64,000 bases of DNA from Streptomyces canus (GTDB taxonomy: Bacteria > Actinomycetota > Actinomycetes > Streptomycetales > Streptomycetaceae), in NCBI RefSeq assembly GCF_030816965.1, contig NZ_JAUSYQ010000002.1, forward strand, positions 8,732,001 through 8,796,000, given 5' to 3'. Every line of letters starts with the position of its first letter. Within the stretch, counting starts at the first letter, position 1. The notes beneath the pieces are model-generated. The model made no database searches and was not told the DNA's origin. It worked only from the letters and a program-made list of their open reading frames with translations. Positions 35,714-44,267 of the stretch are shown here, piece after piece. Made by a program: the position numbers and the translations under genes.

Positions 35714-36015
35714 GGGGGCTCATATCGAGGGTCATTCAGTTCCGCCTTCCACCACGCGGCAGGCAGCCTAAATCCGGGCATATTCGGGCTAATTGCTTGA
35801 AGGCGGGTCGTCTCTACTTGGAGATGACCCCCGATATGAGCCGGTGCGCAGCTGGACTTCCCGTTCGGACAAATGTGACGGTGAGAGTGGGGCTGACGAG
35901 AGCCGTGCTCCGCCCCACTTCTCTCCAGATTCCCCGGGCCACTGCCTCGTCGCTGTGCTGCACCACGGCGATCCGAGCCGGCGCCCTGTCCTTCGCGATG
36001 AGAGCGAGCCCCGTC

Positions 36016-37113
36016 GTGACCGCTTCACACTTGCCCCGGCGACGCCTGGTCGCCGGATGGGACGAGCACCCTCTCGGTGTTGGATGCCGGCCCATCGGGG
36101 GGCCGGCAACCAACCTGGGCCACCCCGCAGGATGGGCCTCCGTGGACGACGACTGCGCGGTCGATGCCCTCCTGCGCGCCCGCGAAGAGGGAGCAACTGT
36201 CTACGACACCTCGGACGTCTACGGTCTCGGGCACTCCCAGAGGCTGTTGGGCCGCATGCTTGCCCAGGTGCCCCGCGAAAGCGTCAGCATCACCAGCACG
36301 GTCGGCGCCTTCAGGGGCACCAGCGTCAACGCCTACAGCTCCCTGAACCTGCACGGACAAGTGGAGCAGAGCCTTGAGAACCTCGGCGTGGATTCGCTGG
36401 ACGTCCTGACACTGCACCACACCGACTTCGGCCCTCGCGACCAGTACCTCCCAGAGGCACGGGAGACACTGGAGGCCCTGCGTGACCTCGGCAGGGTCAA
36501 GGCGCTCGGGATGAGGGCGCCAAACCGGCTGGTGGCAGGTACCGCAACCTCCGGCGACCGCAACCAGGTAAGCGCGGCTCGGTTCTCTTTCCTTGTCCAA
36601 CAGTTCGACCCCAAGGTCATCACCACCCCCTTCAACCCCCTCAGCCAGCCACCCGAACCCGAGGCCGCGGCCAGCGAAGAGGACGAGGACATCTTCAGCT
36701 TCGCCCGTCGCCACGGCGTCGCCACCATGATCTACAAGCCTCTGGGCCTGGGACTGCTCACCGGCAAATACCTTCCGGACGCGGCCTTCGGCCCTGGCGA
36801 CGTCCGCTCCCGCATCACCGCGCCGGTCCTGGACGCCGTCCAGCGAGGCCTACAGCCCCTGCGAGACAGGTTCGGACCCACCCCGCAAGACCTCGCCCGG
36901 GTCGCCCTCCACTACTGCCTCAAGCGCTGCCCGGACTCGATCGTTCTGACCGGATTCACCAGTTCACAACAGGTGGCCGGGAACTACCAGGGCTTCAAGA
37001 ACGAACTGAGCGAACCGGACTACGAATTCGTCGACGCCGCGTACGCGGCCCTGCGAGCCGAGCTGGTAGAGCTCGGCCAGCTCCGCTCAAGGGATGCGGC
37101 GTCCGTGCCATGA
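36016..37113 (+). CDS. aldo/keto reductase, atypical active site
   Basis: About 365 residues. The barrel start is LGVGCRPIGGPA, then GATVYDTSDVYGLGHSQRLL (catalytic Asp and Tyr), LDVLTLHHTDFG (His), LRDLGRVKALGMRAPN and the C-terminal VLTGFTSSQQVAGNYQG. The catalytic Lys normally found in 'ATKVG' is replaced: the segment reads SITSTVG. GTG 36016 (or ATG 35998) is preferred; the frame extends upstream to 35797 without family character. First gene of the plus-strand cluster, 88 bases before the next. It could reduce a keto or aldehyde group of the cluster product if another residue supplies the Lys role. Confidence 0.75.
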   Translation: MTASHLPRRRLVAGWDEHPLGVGCRPIGGPATNLGHPAGWASVDDDCAVDALLRAREEGATVYDTSDVYGLGHSQRLLGRMLAQVPRESVSITSTVGAFRGTSVNAYSSLNLHGQVEQSLENLGVDSLDVLTLHHTDFGPRDQYLPEARETLEALRDLGRVKALGMRAPNRLVAGTATSGDRNQVSAARFSFLVQQFDPKVITTPFNPLSQPPEPEAAASEEDEDIFSFARRHGVATMIYKPLGLGLLTGKYLPDAAFGPGDVRSRITAPVLDAVQRGLQPLRDRFGPTPQDLARVALHYCLKRCPDSIVLTGFTSSQQVAGNYQGFKNELSEPDYEFVDAAYAALRAELVELGQLRSRDAASVP

Positions 37114-37201
37114 ATCCCCGGACCGCGCCGGCCTGCCCACGTCCCCGAAGAGCGACGACACCCCCCGTGCGTGCCGCGCAAGGTGAGAAATGGAGGCCCA
37201 C

Positions 37202-38449
37202 ATGAGCCCGAACAGTACCTATTGGATGAACTACGCCATTGGCATCGCACAAAGGGCGCCGCAATCAGGTCGGCGGGTCGGCGTTGCGCTCGTTTCTGAA
37301 CACAACGAGTTAATTTGCTCCGCCTTCGAGGGCGAAGTAGGCGGCGCATCCTGGTACCGCACTCTGCGGAGCAGGATGCAAGAACTCGGAACAGCCAGCG
37401 CACACAGCGCATATCTGACGATCAACACCCTGTCAGTGGACCGGTCGTTTGAGCTCGCCGAGCTCTTGAAGGAAGTGCGCATCGACAGGGTTTACATCGG
37501 TCTGCCAGACCCCGCGCTGACGAGTTACCTCGATGACGATCCCGTCACTGCACGAGGTCATGTACACCGCTTCCCCGACGATTTGCAGCGCGAGATCCTC
37601 GAGCAGAACCGAGACTTCTACGCAGTGAGCGAGCAAAATATCGAGTGCAACCCCCACTACTCCACACATCGCATTAGTGAGGCCGTCTCCACCGGGCTAA
37701 GGTCGAGGGGGTTCGCGCTTTCCCGGAGTGATGTCACTGCGAACAGGGGGAGGGTCGCGCTCGCTTCTCTGATCTGCCAGAGGCATGGGATCGAGTACAA
37801 AGAGGCTCATCGCGCCGTAAACGACGCACTGTCCGAAGCCTTTGACGCGAAGTACGGCACCTATGACTACGCGTACGACGCTCGTGCCGCCAACTTGAGG
37901 TGGACCGACGACTTCAAGTCGGTTTACAGGAGGTCGTCCACAAGGTCTCTGTCTGCCGTCAACATCCTCAACGTCGGCGTCGGAGCCGGCTACGAAGCAG
38001 CAGCTTTGTTTTCGGATTGCCCGCAGATCACCTTCGTTGACATCGCGGAACGTGGCCTTGCGAATATAAGCGAACGCATTCCCTCGTCGAGAACGGTCGT
38101 CTCCAGCGCCGAAGACCTGTCTGCCTTACCGGACAACGGTTTCGATCTGTATGTCTCCTTGAGAACGTACAACTCGTCGTTCTTCGATACGTCCGCGGCG
38201 GCCTCGGAGGCGCACAGAGTACTGAGGCCCGGCGCGGTGATTGTCGTCTCCGTAGCCAACGGATTTCTGTATACTCAGCGGGGCTGCGTCGTGCCAGGAC
38301 TGATCATCCCCGGCACTGACTTCGTCGACATCTATCGCGGGATGGACACAGCCAATCTGATTGGCGCGGAGCTCGATTGTGCCGGATTTAAAGATGTCCG
38401 AATGTTTCCGACAAGTACCGAGATTTACCTGTCCGCTGTCACCGCCTAA
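37202..38449 (+). CDS. RibD-like deaminase-fold domain fused to SAM methyltransferase
   Basis: 415 residues. Residues 7-110 resemble the deaminase fold of RibD/CMP deaminases: VGVALVSEHNELICSAFEGE, then SAYLTINTLSVDRS in place of TAYVTLEPCSH, and RIDRVYIGLPDPAL in place of RVVxxxxDPNP. The zinc ligands (HAE and PCxxC) are absent, so it should not deaminate. Residues 110-250 are unassigned. Residues 251-415 are a class I methyltransferase: motif I LNVGVGAGYEAA at 256-267, D280 after beta 2, AHRVLRPGAVIVVSVANG. ATG 37202 follows GGAGG. Codon use is visibly less G/C-rich than the flanks. It probably methylates a pyrimidine-like or other substrate held by the dead deaminase domain; this is inference. 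Confidence 0.6.
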   Translation: MSPNSTYWMNYAIGIAQRAPQSGRRVGVALVSEHNELICSAFEGEVGGASWYRTLRSRMQELGTASAHSAYLTINTLSVDRSFELAELLKEVRIDRVYIGLPDPALTSYLDDDPVTARGHVHRFPDDLQREILEQNRDFYAVSEQNIECNPHYSTHRISEAVSTGLRSRGFALSRSDVTANRGRVALASLICQRHGIEYKEAHRAVNDALSEAFDAKYGTYDYAYDARAANLRWTDDFKSVYRRSSTRSLSAVNILNVGVGAGYEAAALFSDCPQITFVDIAERGLANISERIPSSRTVVSSAEDLSALPDNGFDLYVSLRTYNSSFFDTSAAASEAHRVLRPGAVIVVSVANGFLYTQRGCVVPGLIIPGTDFVDIYRGMDTANLIGAELDCAGFKDVRMFPTSTEIYLSAVTA

Positions 38450-38578
38450 TGCTTCCACCGCCCCCTCTAGCCGGCCACGTCCGCGACGTCCCATCAGTTC
38501 CGCGGGAAGGCTGAATCGCAGACGGACGGGTGCGACCGGACTGTTCGGAGTGACCAGTGTGAAGGAAGGACTTCTGCA

Positions 38579-39295
38579 ATGAACGGGCGAACGACTGTTG
38601 CCCATCGGATCCTGCAGTTCAACGAGGAACTTGCGGAAACGACGCTTGAGCTGCCTCCCGGATTCACGGTCATCAATCCGTTCAGCGGCCCCCAGAAGGA
38701 GCGTGTCCGGGAGGTGACGACTGCGTTCTACCACAAGTACTACGACGACGATAAGCCGCGTCGTCTGGTACTGGGGAGCTCGCCCGCCCGCCGCGGCACG
38801 GCCGTGACCGGGGTCCCGTTCGAAGATGCCAAGCTCCTCGAAAGCGAAACGGGAGTCGATGTCGACGGCTATGCGGTGAGCCGGCCTTCCGCCGGGTTTC
38901 TGCACGACGTCATCAGGCGCTACGGGGGCCGCGAACAGTTCTATGCCGACTTCGTCATGAGTTTTGTGTGTCCTCTTGGTCTGGTGAGAACGAGCCCCAA
39001 GGGGAAAGAGGTCAACTGCAACTATTACGAGAACAAGAAGCTGCTGGAGCTCCTGCACTCTTTCCTCGTGGACACCCTGGAACGCCAGCTGGCATTCGGA
39101 ACTGACACCTCGGTGTGCTACTGCATTGGCAGTGGCGAGAACTTCAAGTTCCTCTCGAAGGTAAACGAGGGCCAGCGCTTCTTCCGAAAGATCGTGCCGT
39201 TGGAGCACCCGCGTTTCATCACTCAATACAACCGGGAGAGAGAGGAAGAATTCGCCGACAAGTACCTCAGAGCCTTCCGCGGACAAGGCGATTAG
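38579..39295 (+). CDS. SMUG/DUF4918-type uracil-DNA glycosylase family protein
   Basis: 238 residues. Segments: KYYDDDKPRRLVLGSSPAR (water-activating motif region, family form 'LGINPGR'), GTAVTGVPFEDAKLLES, SAGFLHDVIRRYGGREQFYA, SFVCPLGLV, CNYYENKKLLELLHSFL, CYCIGSGENFKFLSKVN and VPLEHPRFITQYN (His-containing DNA-insertion loop). These match the DUF4918 branch of the uracil-glycosylase superfamily. The start is ATG 38579 after GGAAGGACTTC. The family excises bases from DNA, but inside this cluster it may act on free or modified nucleosides. Lower G+C than the genes downstream. Confidence 0.7.
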   Translation: MNGRTTVAHRILQFNEELAETTLELPPGFTVINPFSGPQKERVREVTTAFYHKYYDDDKPRRLVLGSSPARRGTAVTGVPFEDAKLLESETGVDVDGYAVSRPSAGFLHDVIRRYGGREQFYADFVMSFVCPLGLVRTSPKGKEVNCNYYENKKLLELLHSFLVDTLERQLAFGTDTSVCYCIGSGENFKFLSKVNEGQRFFRKIVPLEHPRFITQYNREREEEFADKYLRAFRGQGD

Positions 39296-39392
39296 TCGTT
39301 GCGTCCTCCGGAACGCTTGCCAACCTCTCGGCTGATTCGACGAAGGCCGTAGGCTCCCAACGCGCTGGAACGAGAAGAAGGAGAGCAGTACA

Positions 39393-40172
39393 TTGGCGGC
39401 AGAAGGCAGGGTCCTGGTCCACTTCGACTCGGAATGCGTGAGCGTTTACCGCTCCCGGAGCGGCGAGTTGAAACTGCTTAAAAGGGAGCGGCTCGCGTTC
39501 GAAGACAGCCGCGGCCACGAGGTGCTGGCGAAAAGAGTCGGCGAGTTCTGCGCTGGGCTCACGGAGTTCAACGAGGTCGTTGACAACAAGACAACGCGCC
39601 TGTACGCCACCGGGGTCTTTCAGCAGCTCCCGCAGCCGGATGCGGCCGCACTGGTCAACAGCGTCTATGTCGACACCGGCCTCTATTTCAACGTAGTCGG
39701 GCCTGAGATGGAGCAATTCTACCTGGAAAAGGGCATGTCCGCGAGTGGATCGACCGGCATGTTGGAAGGCCTGATCCGGCGGGAGTTCCGGAATGCTGTT
39801 GTCTGCGGCAGCTTCCAGCAATCTCTGGGGTATATCGAGGACACCATTGCCCGTCTGCGCGAGAGTGGCACCGTAGTGCTGAGCCCTCGGAGCACAAGGA
39901 TCAAGCCGGAGACCGCGGGCACCGACTTCATCCTCTTCGACTACCAGGATCTCCTGAAGAACGAACGCGACACGTGGCGGCACAAGTACGTGCACATGGA
40001 TGCGTTCAGGCAGGCCGACGTTGTTGTCGTATGCAACCCCGGCGGTCTCGTCGGAAAAGGCACAATCTTCGAGCTCGGCTTCATGTCCGCGCTTTCCAAG
40101 AGGGTCATCTTCACGGAGGAGCCCCTGGGCGTTTCTGTCTTGTTCCCCTGTGAGGTCGGCCTGGAAGCCTGA
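39393..40172 (+). CDS. nucleoside 2-deoxyribosyltransferase-like protein with extra N-terminal domain
   Basis: 259 residues from TTG 39393 (GGAG upstream). Residues from about 135 have the deoxyribosyltransferase-like layout: AVVCGSFQQSLGYIEDTIAR, LRESGTVVLSP, HMDAFRQADVVVVCNPGG, GKGTIFELGFMSALSKRVI. The 'GTxFELGxxxAxxK' block corresponds to the base- and sugar-binding Glu region of that fold. Residues 1-130 differ: LVHFDSECVSVYRSRSGE, RLYATGVFQQLPQ and GLYFNVVGPEMEQFYLEKG faintly recall the first lobe of Ppx/GppA ASKHA proteins; I am unsure of that. A nucleobase-exchange or glycoside-cleaving role fits the neighbouring glycosylase-family gene. Confidence 0.55.
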   Translation: MAAEGRVLVHFDSECVSVYRSRSGELKLLKRERLAFEDSRGHEVLAKRVGEFCAGLTEFNEVVDNKTTRLYATGVFQQLPQPDAAALVNSVYVDTGLYFNVVGPEMEQFYLEKGMSASGSTGMLEGLIRREFRNAVVCGSFQQSLGYIEDTIARLRESGTVVLSPRSTRIKPETAGTDFILFDYQDLLKNERDTWRHKYVHMDAFRQADVVVVCNPGGLVGKGTIFELGFMSALSKRVIFTEEPLGVSVLFPCEVGLEA

Positions 40173-40219
40173 GCACTCCCGCTGAGGGCTGCGGCATCCC
40201 ACCCGTTCTTGAATCCCCG

Positions 40220-40243
40220 ACCGGAATCAAGCGGCGTTCCGGT
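40220..40243. repeat. inverted repeat upstream of the acyl ligase gene
   Basis: Perfect 7-bp arms ACCGGAA and TTCCGGT around a 10-base spacer lie in the 171-base gap before the ligase gene. It could be an operator or a weak terminator separating the nucleoside-like genes from the acyl genes. Confidence 0.4.
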
Positions 40244-40343
40244 GAACGGCACAGGGCCGGGAGCAGGTCTCCGGCTCATCCTCGCTTTCTGTCCACCAAG
40301 ATCTCACTTCTCGGCTACGAAGATACGGAAAGGACCCTCGCCG

Positions 40344-42128
40344 GTGCGTGATGCAGAACTCATCGATACAGTGCGCGACAGGCTGCGAGAGATCGTGGCG
40401 TCTGTCCTTGAAGTGGAAAAGGACGACATCGAGTCTGGTGCCCTGTTCTACGAGGAACTCGGAATCAGCTCCTTGGAAAAGGCTGCGATCGTGGCCGCGA
40501 TCGAGCGCGAGTTCGGAGCCCTGTCCGCTGAGGAAGCGGCAGCCCTCACCAGCCTGGACGCCGCGGTGTCCGTGCTCAGCGAGCGGGCGACAAGCCTCCG
40601 CGGGGTCAACCTGATCGACCGCCTGGTGGCGGGTCATGTCTCCGCCGGCCGGGGTGAAAGGACCAGCTACCTCGACCCCCAGGCTGGGGAGATCACCTAC
40701 GCCGCCCTCCTGGAGGCAGCACGTGGGTACGCGGGCGCCCTCAGGGCGGCAGGCGTGCCAGAGGGCGCCCGCGGCCTCCTGGTCGCCGACGATTCCGTGG
40801 CGACCGTCGTCGCCGTCCTCGGCCTGTGGTGGCACGGCTGCGTCCCCGTGGTGATCAGCCCGATGCTCACGGACGACGAAGTCCGCTACATCGCCGAGAA
40901 CTGCGCCGCCGCGATGGTGCACCTCGACGCAGCTCCCAAGCGGCAACGCGCCCTGGAGGAGCTGTTCGAGACGACAACCCAGTGCGCCGGCGCTGACGTC
41001 CGCGCCGCTCTGGCCACGTCCGAGCCCGGCCCCGCACGCCGCCCGCAGGAGGCTGGGCCCCCGGCCGCGTGGAGTGCGGGGCGTGAGGCGCTCGTGCAGT
41101 ACACCTCCGGAAGTACCGGCATGCCCAAGGGAGTCCGGCACTCAGCGGGAGCGATCGCGGCGATGACCGACGGCATCGGCACCGTACTGGCGCTGACCCC
41201 CGAGGACACCGTGCTGTCCACCGCCCGGATGTCCTTCGGCTACGGCTTCGGCAGTTCCGTCCTGTGCCCCCTGGCGGCCGGCTCCCGCGTTGCGCTCATC
41301 CGCGGCACGGTCGACGTCCACTCACTCGCCGCCGCGATGCAACGCCACCAACCCACCGTGCTGTTCTCCGTCCCACGGCTGTACGCCGCGCTGCTGAACG
41401 CCTCCGAGACGACGCTCGCCTCCGACTCCGTGCGGCTGTGCGTGGCGGCCGGCGAGAATCTGCCGGCATCGCTCAGCGAGCGGATCCGCACCGCCTTCCA
41501 GGCCGAGCTGCTCAACGGTCTCGGCGCCACCGAGGTGCTCTACATAGTCGTCGGCACGCCGCCGGGGAAAGAGCGTCCGGGCGCCTTCGGGGTCCCGGTG
41601 CCCGGGATCACTGCGACCGTCCGCGCTGCGGACGGCACGCCCGTCGCCGACGGGGAGGAAGGCCGGCTCCACATCGCCGGCCCGACCGTCGCCCTCGGCT
41701 ACATCGGCCGGCCGGAGGCCGAAGCAGTCACCTTCGCCGACGGCGGTGCCTACACCGGCGACGTCGTGCGCCGTGCGCCGGACGGCACATTCACCCATCT
41801 CTGCCGCGCCGACGACCTGCTCAACCTGGGCGGTTACAAGGTCGTGCCGAGTGAGATCGAGAGCGTCATCCGCGGCGCTGAAGGGGTCCAGGACTGCGTG
41901 GTGGTCGGCAGCCGCGATGCCGATGGCCTGGAGCAGGCCGTGGCCTATCTCGTGGCCCGGCCGGGATTCGACACGGCCGTGGTGCGGCGCGCGGTGATCG
42001 CCGCGATCCGTAGCGGTCTCGCCGCCTACAAGCGGCCCGCCCGTCTGGAGTTCCTCGACGAGCTCCCGACCACTTCAACCGGCAAGCTGGCCGCCTTCAA
42101 GCTCAGGAAGGCGGCTGAACAACCATGA
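40344..42128 (+). CDS. ACP-fused acyl-AMP ligase
   Basis: 594 residues. Residues 1-78 are an acyl carrier protein; the phosphopantetheine Ser is S43 in EELGISSLEKA (canonical DSL reads SSL). Residues 90-590 are an adenylate-forming domain with YTSGSTGMPKG at 253-263, SFGYGFGSSVLCPL, NGLGATEVLYI, YTGDVVRRAPDG and a C-terminal TSTGKLAAFK containing the catalytic Lys. It would activate a carboxylic acid as acyl-AMP and load it onto the fused or another ACP. GTG 40344 follows AAAGGA. The stop overlaps the ketosynthase start by ATGA. Confidence 0.85.
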   Translation: MRDAELIDTVRDRLREIVASVLEVEKDDIESGALFYEELGISSLEKAAIVAAIEREFGALSAEEAAALTSLDAAVSVLSERATSLRGVNLIDRLVAGHVSAGRGERTSYLDPQAGEITYAALLEAARGYAGALRAAGVPEGARGLLVADDSVATVVAVLGLWWHGCVPVVISPMLTDDEVRYIAENCAAAMVHLDAAPKRQRALEELFETTTQCAGADVRAALATSEPGPARRPQEAGPPAAWSAGREALVQYTSGSTGMPKGVRHSAGAIAAMTDGIGTVLALTPEDTVLSTARMSFGYGFGSSVLCPLAAGSRVALIRGTVDVHSLAAAMQRHQPTVLFSVPRLYAALLNASETTLASDSVRLCVAAGENLPASLSERIRTAFQAELLNGLGATEVLYIVVGTPPGKERPGAFGVPVPGITATVRAADGTPVADGEEGRLHIAGPTVALGYIGRPEAEAVTFADGGAYTGDVVRRAPDGTFTHLCRADDLLNLGGYKVVPSEIESVIRGAEGVQDCVVVGSRDADGLEQAVAYLVARPGFDTAVVRRAVIAAIRSGLAAYKRPARLEFLDELPTTSTGKLAAFKLRKAAEQP

Positions 42129-43261
42129 CCTGGGACATTACGGGCATGGCCGCCGTCGCCAACATCGGTGCCAGCCCCTGGGCGATATTCGCCGCGCTGT
42201 GCGCGGGCCAGGAGAGCCGCACGCCTCTGAAGGCCTTCGACCCCGACAAGTACAGGGCGGCCTACGCCTACGAGATCGACGACCGGCCCGAGGGCGGTGG
42301 CGACATCCCGCGCCGCGCCACCCGCTGGCTCACCACCGTTGTTCGTCAGGCAGTCGCCGACGCGGGCCTGGGCGAGGACCTGTCACAGATACCCGTGCTG
42401 GTCGGGACCACCATGCGCGAGCAGCGCAGCCTCGAGCTGTGGTGGCGTGACCACGCGGAAGTCGCCCTCGAAGACCTGCACTTCGGCACCGCCCTGAAGG
42501 AGACCTTCGGCGCGTCCACCACGTACACCTTCGCCAACGCCTGCTCAGCCACGCTGTACGCGCTCGGCTTGGCCACCGACATGATCGAGCTCGGAATGGC
42601 TGACACGGTCGTCGTCGCGGGCACCGATGCCGCAACCGAGAGCAGCTTCGGCACGCTCGACCGGGTGCAGAACGACATCCCCGACGCGCTCCGCCCCTTC
42701 GACGCCACGCACAAGGGCATGCTGATGGGTGAGGGCGCGGCAGCCGTCGTCGTCCAGCGCGTCGACACCGGGAACGGGCCCGTGCACGCCCGGGTGCGCG
42801 GTGTGTCCATGAACTGCGACGCTCACCACGCCACCGCGCCCGACCCCGACGGCATCACACGCGCGGTCCAGGACGCCTACAGCCGAGCAGGGGTACGGGC
42901 GGAGGACATCGACCTGGTGATGCTGCACGGCAGCGGAACCCCCCGCAACGACGCGACGGAGTCGAGCGTCCTGCGCCACATCTTCCACGGCGCCGGAACC
43001 GGTCCGCGGATGACCGCCATAAAGGCGATGACCGGCCACACCCTGGGTGGTTCGGGACTCCTCAGCCTCGTGATGGCGGTGCTCGCCATGAAGGAAGGGA
43101 TGGTACCCCCCGTCCTGGGCCTCACCGACCCGATCTCCGAGGCCGCAGGACTGGGCCTGGTGCAGGGCGCCCCCGCAGCCGGCGAACTGACCATCGCGCA
43201 GATCGACGCGTTCGGCTTCGGAGGGATCAACGCCGTCGCGATTGTGGAGGCAGCCCGATGA
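42125..43261 (+). CDS. beta-ketoacyl-ACP synthase (FabF/KS-alpha type)
   Basis: 378 residues with an intact triad: C140 in FANACSATLYAL, H268 in LHGSGTPRND and H305 in KAMTGHTLGGSG (K300 too). The C-terminal GFGGINAVAI is the usual glycine-rich end. It condenses an acyl primer with malonyl-ACP. It is slightly shorter than FabF and coupled by ATGA at both ends to the ligase and the partner gene, an arrangement typical of KS/CLF heterodimers. Confidence 0.85.
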   Translation: MTWDITGMAAVANIGASPWAIFAALCAGQESRTPLKAFDPDKYRAAYAYEIDDRPEGGGDIPRRATRWLTTVVRQAVADAGLGEDLSQIPVLVGTTMREQRSLELWWRDHAEVALEDLHFGTALKETFGASTTYTFANACSATLYALGLATDMIELGMADTVVVAGTDAATESSFGTLDRVQNDIPDALRPFDATHKGMLMGEGAAAVVVQRVDTGNGPVHARVRGVSMNCDAHHATAPDPDGITRAVQDAYSRAGVRAEDIDLVMLHGSGTPRNDATESSVLRHIFHGAGTGPRMTAIKAMTGHTLGGSGLLSLVMAVLAMKEGMVPPVLGLTDPISEAAGLGLVQGAPAAGELTIAQIDAFGFGGINAVAIVEAAR

Positions 43262-44226
43262 GTGCGACGAGTACCGCACGGATGAGTACCCCGAGCGCCC
43301 TGGAGGTCGTCGTCACGGGCATCGGACTGACGCTCCCAGGTGTCGCGAAGTACGGCGACCTCCTCGGACCGTTGCCCGGCGAGGGCGGCTTCGACCCGGC
43401 AACCGGACTCCGCGGACGCGAGATGCGCCACAAGGACCGCGCGTCCCGGCTCGCCCTGCGAGCTGCCGAGTCCGCCCTCCACGACGCGGGCCTGACCGAC
43501 GCCAACGCGACCTTCAGGGGAGCGGCTGACTCGACCGCTGTCGTGGTCAGCACCAACCTGGGCAACGTGGACAGCGTCTGCGACGCCACCGACACCATCG
43601 CCAGAGAAGGCGTCAGGGGCCTCAGCCCCTTGGGCCTGCCACAGACATCAAGCAATGTCATCGCCGGCTGGGTGGCCATCCGCTACGGGCTGCGCGGCCC
43701 CAACCTCACCGTCTGCAACGGCGTCACCAGCGGTCTGGACGCCCTCGCCTGGGCCCGAAACCTCATCGTGGCCGGGCGCGCCGAAGCAGCCGTCGTCGTC
43801 GGCGTCGAACCAGCCAATGACGTGGCGACGAAGCTGCTCGGCGAGCAGTCCACCGACACGGCGGTCGCGATCGTCCTCGAACCAGCGAACGCAGCCGCTT
43901 CCCGTGGCACACGGCCGCGCGCCACGATCGCCGGGTACGCCCGGGCCCGGGACCTCGCCGCGGCGCTGACCTCCGCCGGCGTGACTGAGGAGAAATCCGT
44001 CGGACTGTGGCTCGTGGACGAGGCGGGCGCCGGGGCGGGCCAGCTGCTCGCAGCCACGCGCCGGATCGACCTGGAATCCCAGCTGGGCCCGCTGTCTGGG
44101 GCACTGGGCGTCTTACAGTGCGCCGCCGCGGCCGCCCATCTGGAGAGCGACGCCACCGGGAACGTGCTCGCCACAGCTGGAGGCCCTCGCCACGACGCGG
44201 CAGCCGTTCTGCTGCTGACCCCTTGA
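43258..44226 (+). CDS. catalytically empty ketosynthase partner (CLF-like)
   Basis: 322 residues with thiolase-fold features: VVVTGIGLTLPG at the N-terminus, MRHKDRASRLALRAAESAL, VSTNLGNVDS and RYGLRGPNL. At the nucleophile position, TVCNGVTSGLDAL aligned with TFANACSATLYAL gives Val156 for Cys. The two His motifs are also lost (GLWLVDEAGAG for LHGSGT; LSGALGVLQCAA for TGHTLGG). It therefore cannot condense alone and probably pairs with the KS as a chain-length factor. In classical type II PKS the substitution is Gln; Val is different. Confidence 0.75.
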   Translation: MSATSTARMSTPSALEVVVTGIGLTLPGVAKYGDLLGPLPGEGGFDPATGLRGREMRHKDRASRLALRAAESALHDAGLTDANATFRGAADSTAVVVSTNLGNVDSVCDATDTIAREGVRGLSPLGLPQTSSNVIAGWVAIRYGLRGPNLTVCNGVTSGLDALAWARNLIVAGRAEAAVVVGVEPANDVATKLLGEQSTDTAVAIVLEPANAAASRGTRPRATIAGYARARDLAAALTSAGVTEEKSVGLWLVDEAGAGAGQLLAATRRIDLESQLGPLSGALGVLQCAAAAAHLESDATGNVLATAGGPRHDAAAVLLLTP

Positions 44227-44267
44227 CCGACCACTCGTCCATCCACGTAGGAGCCGGGGGAAACCCA

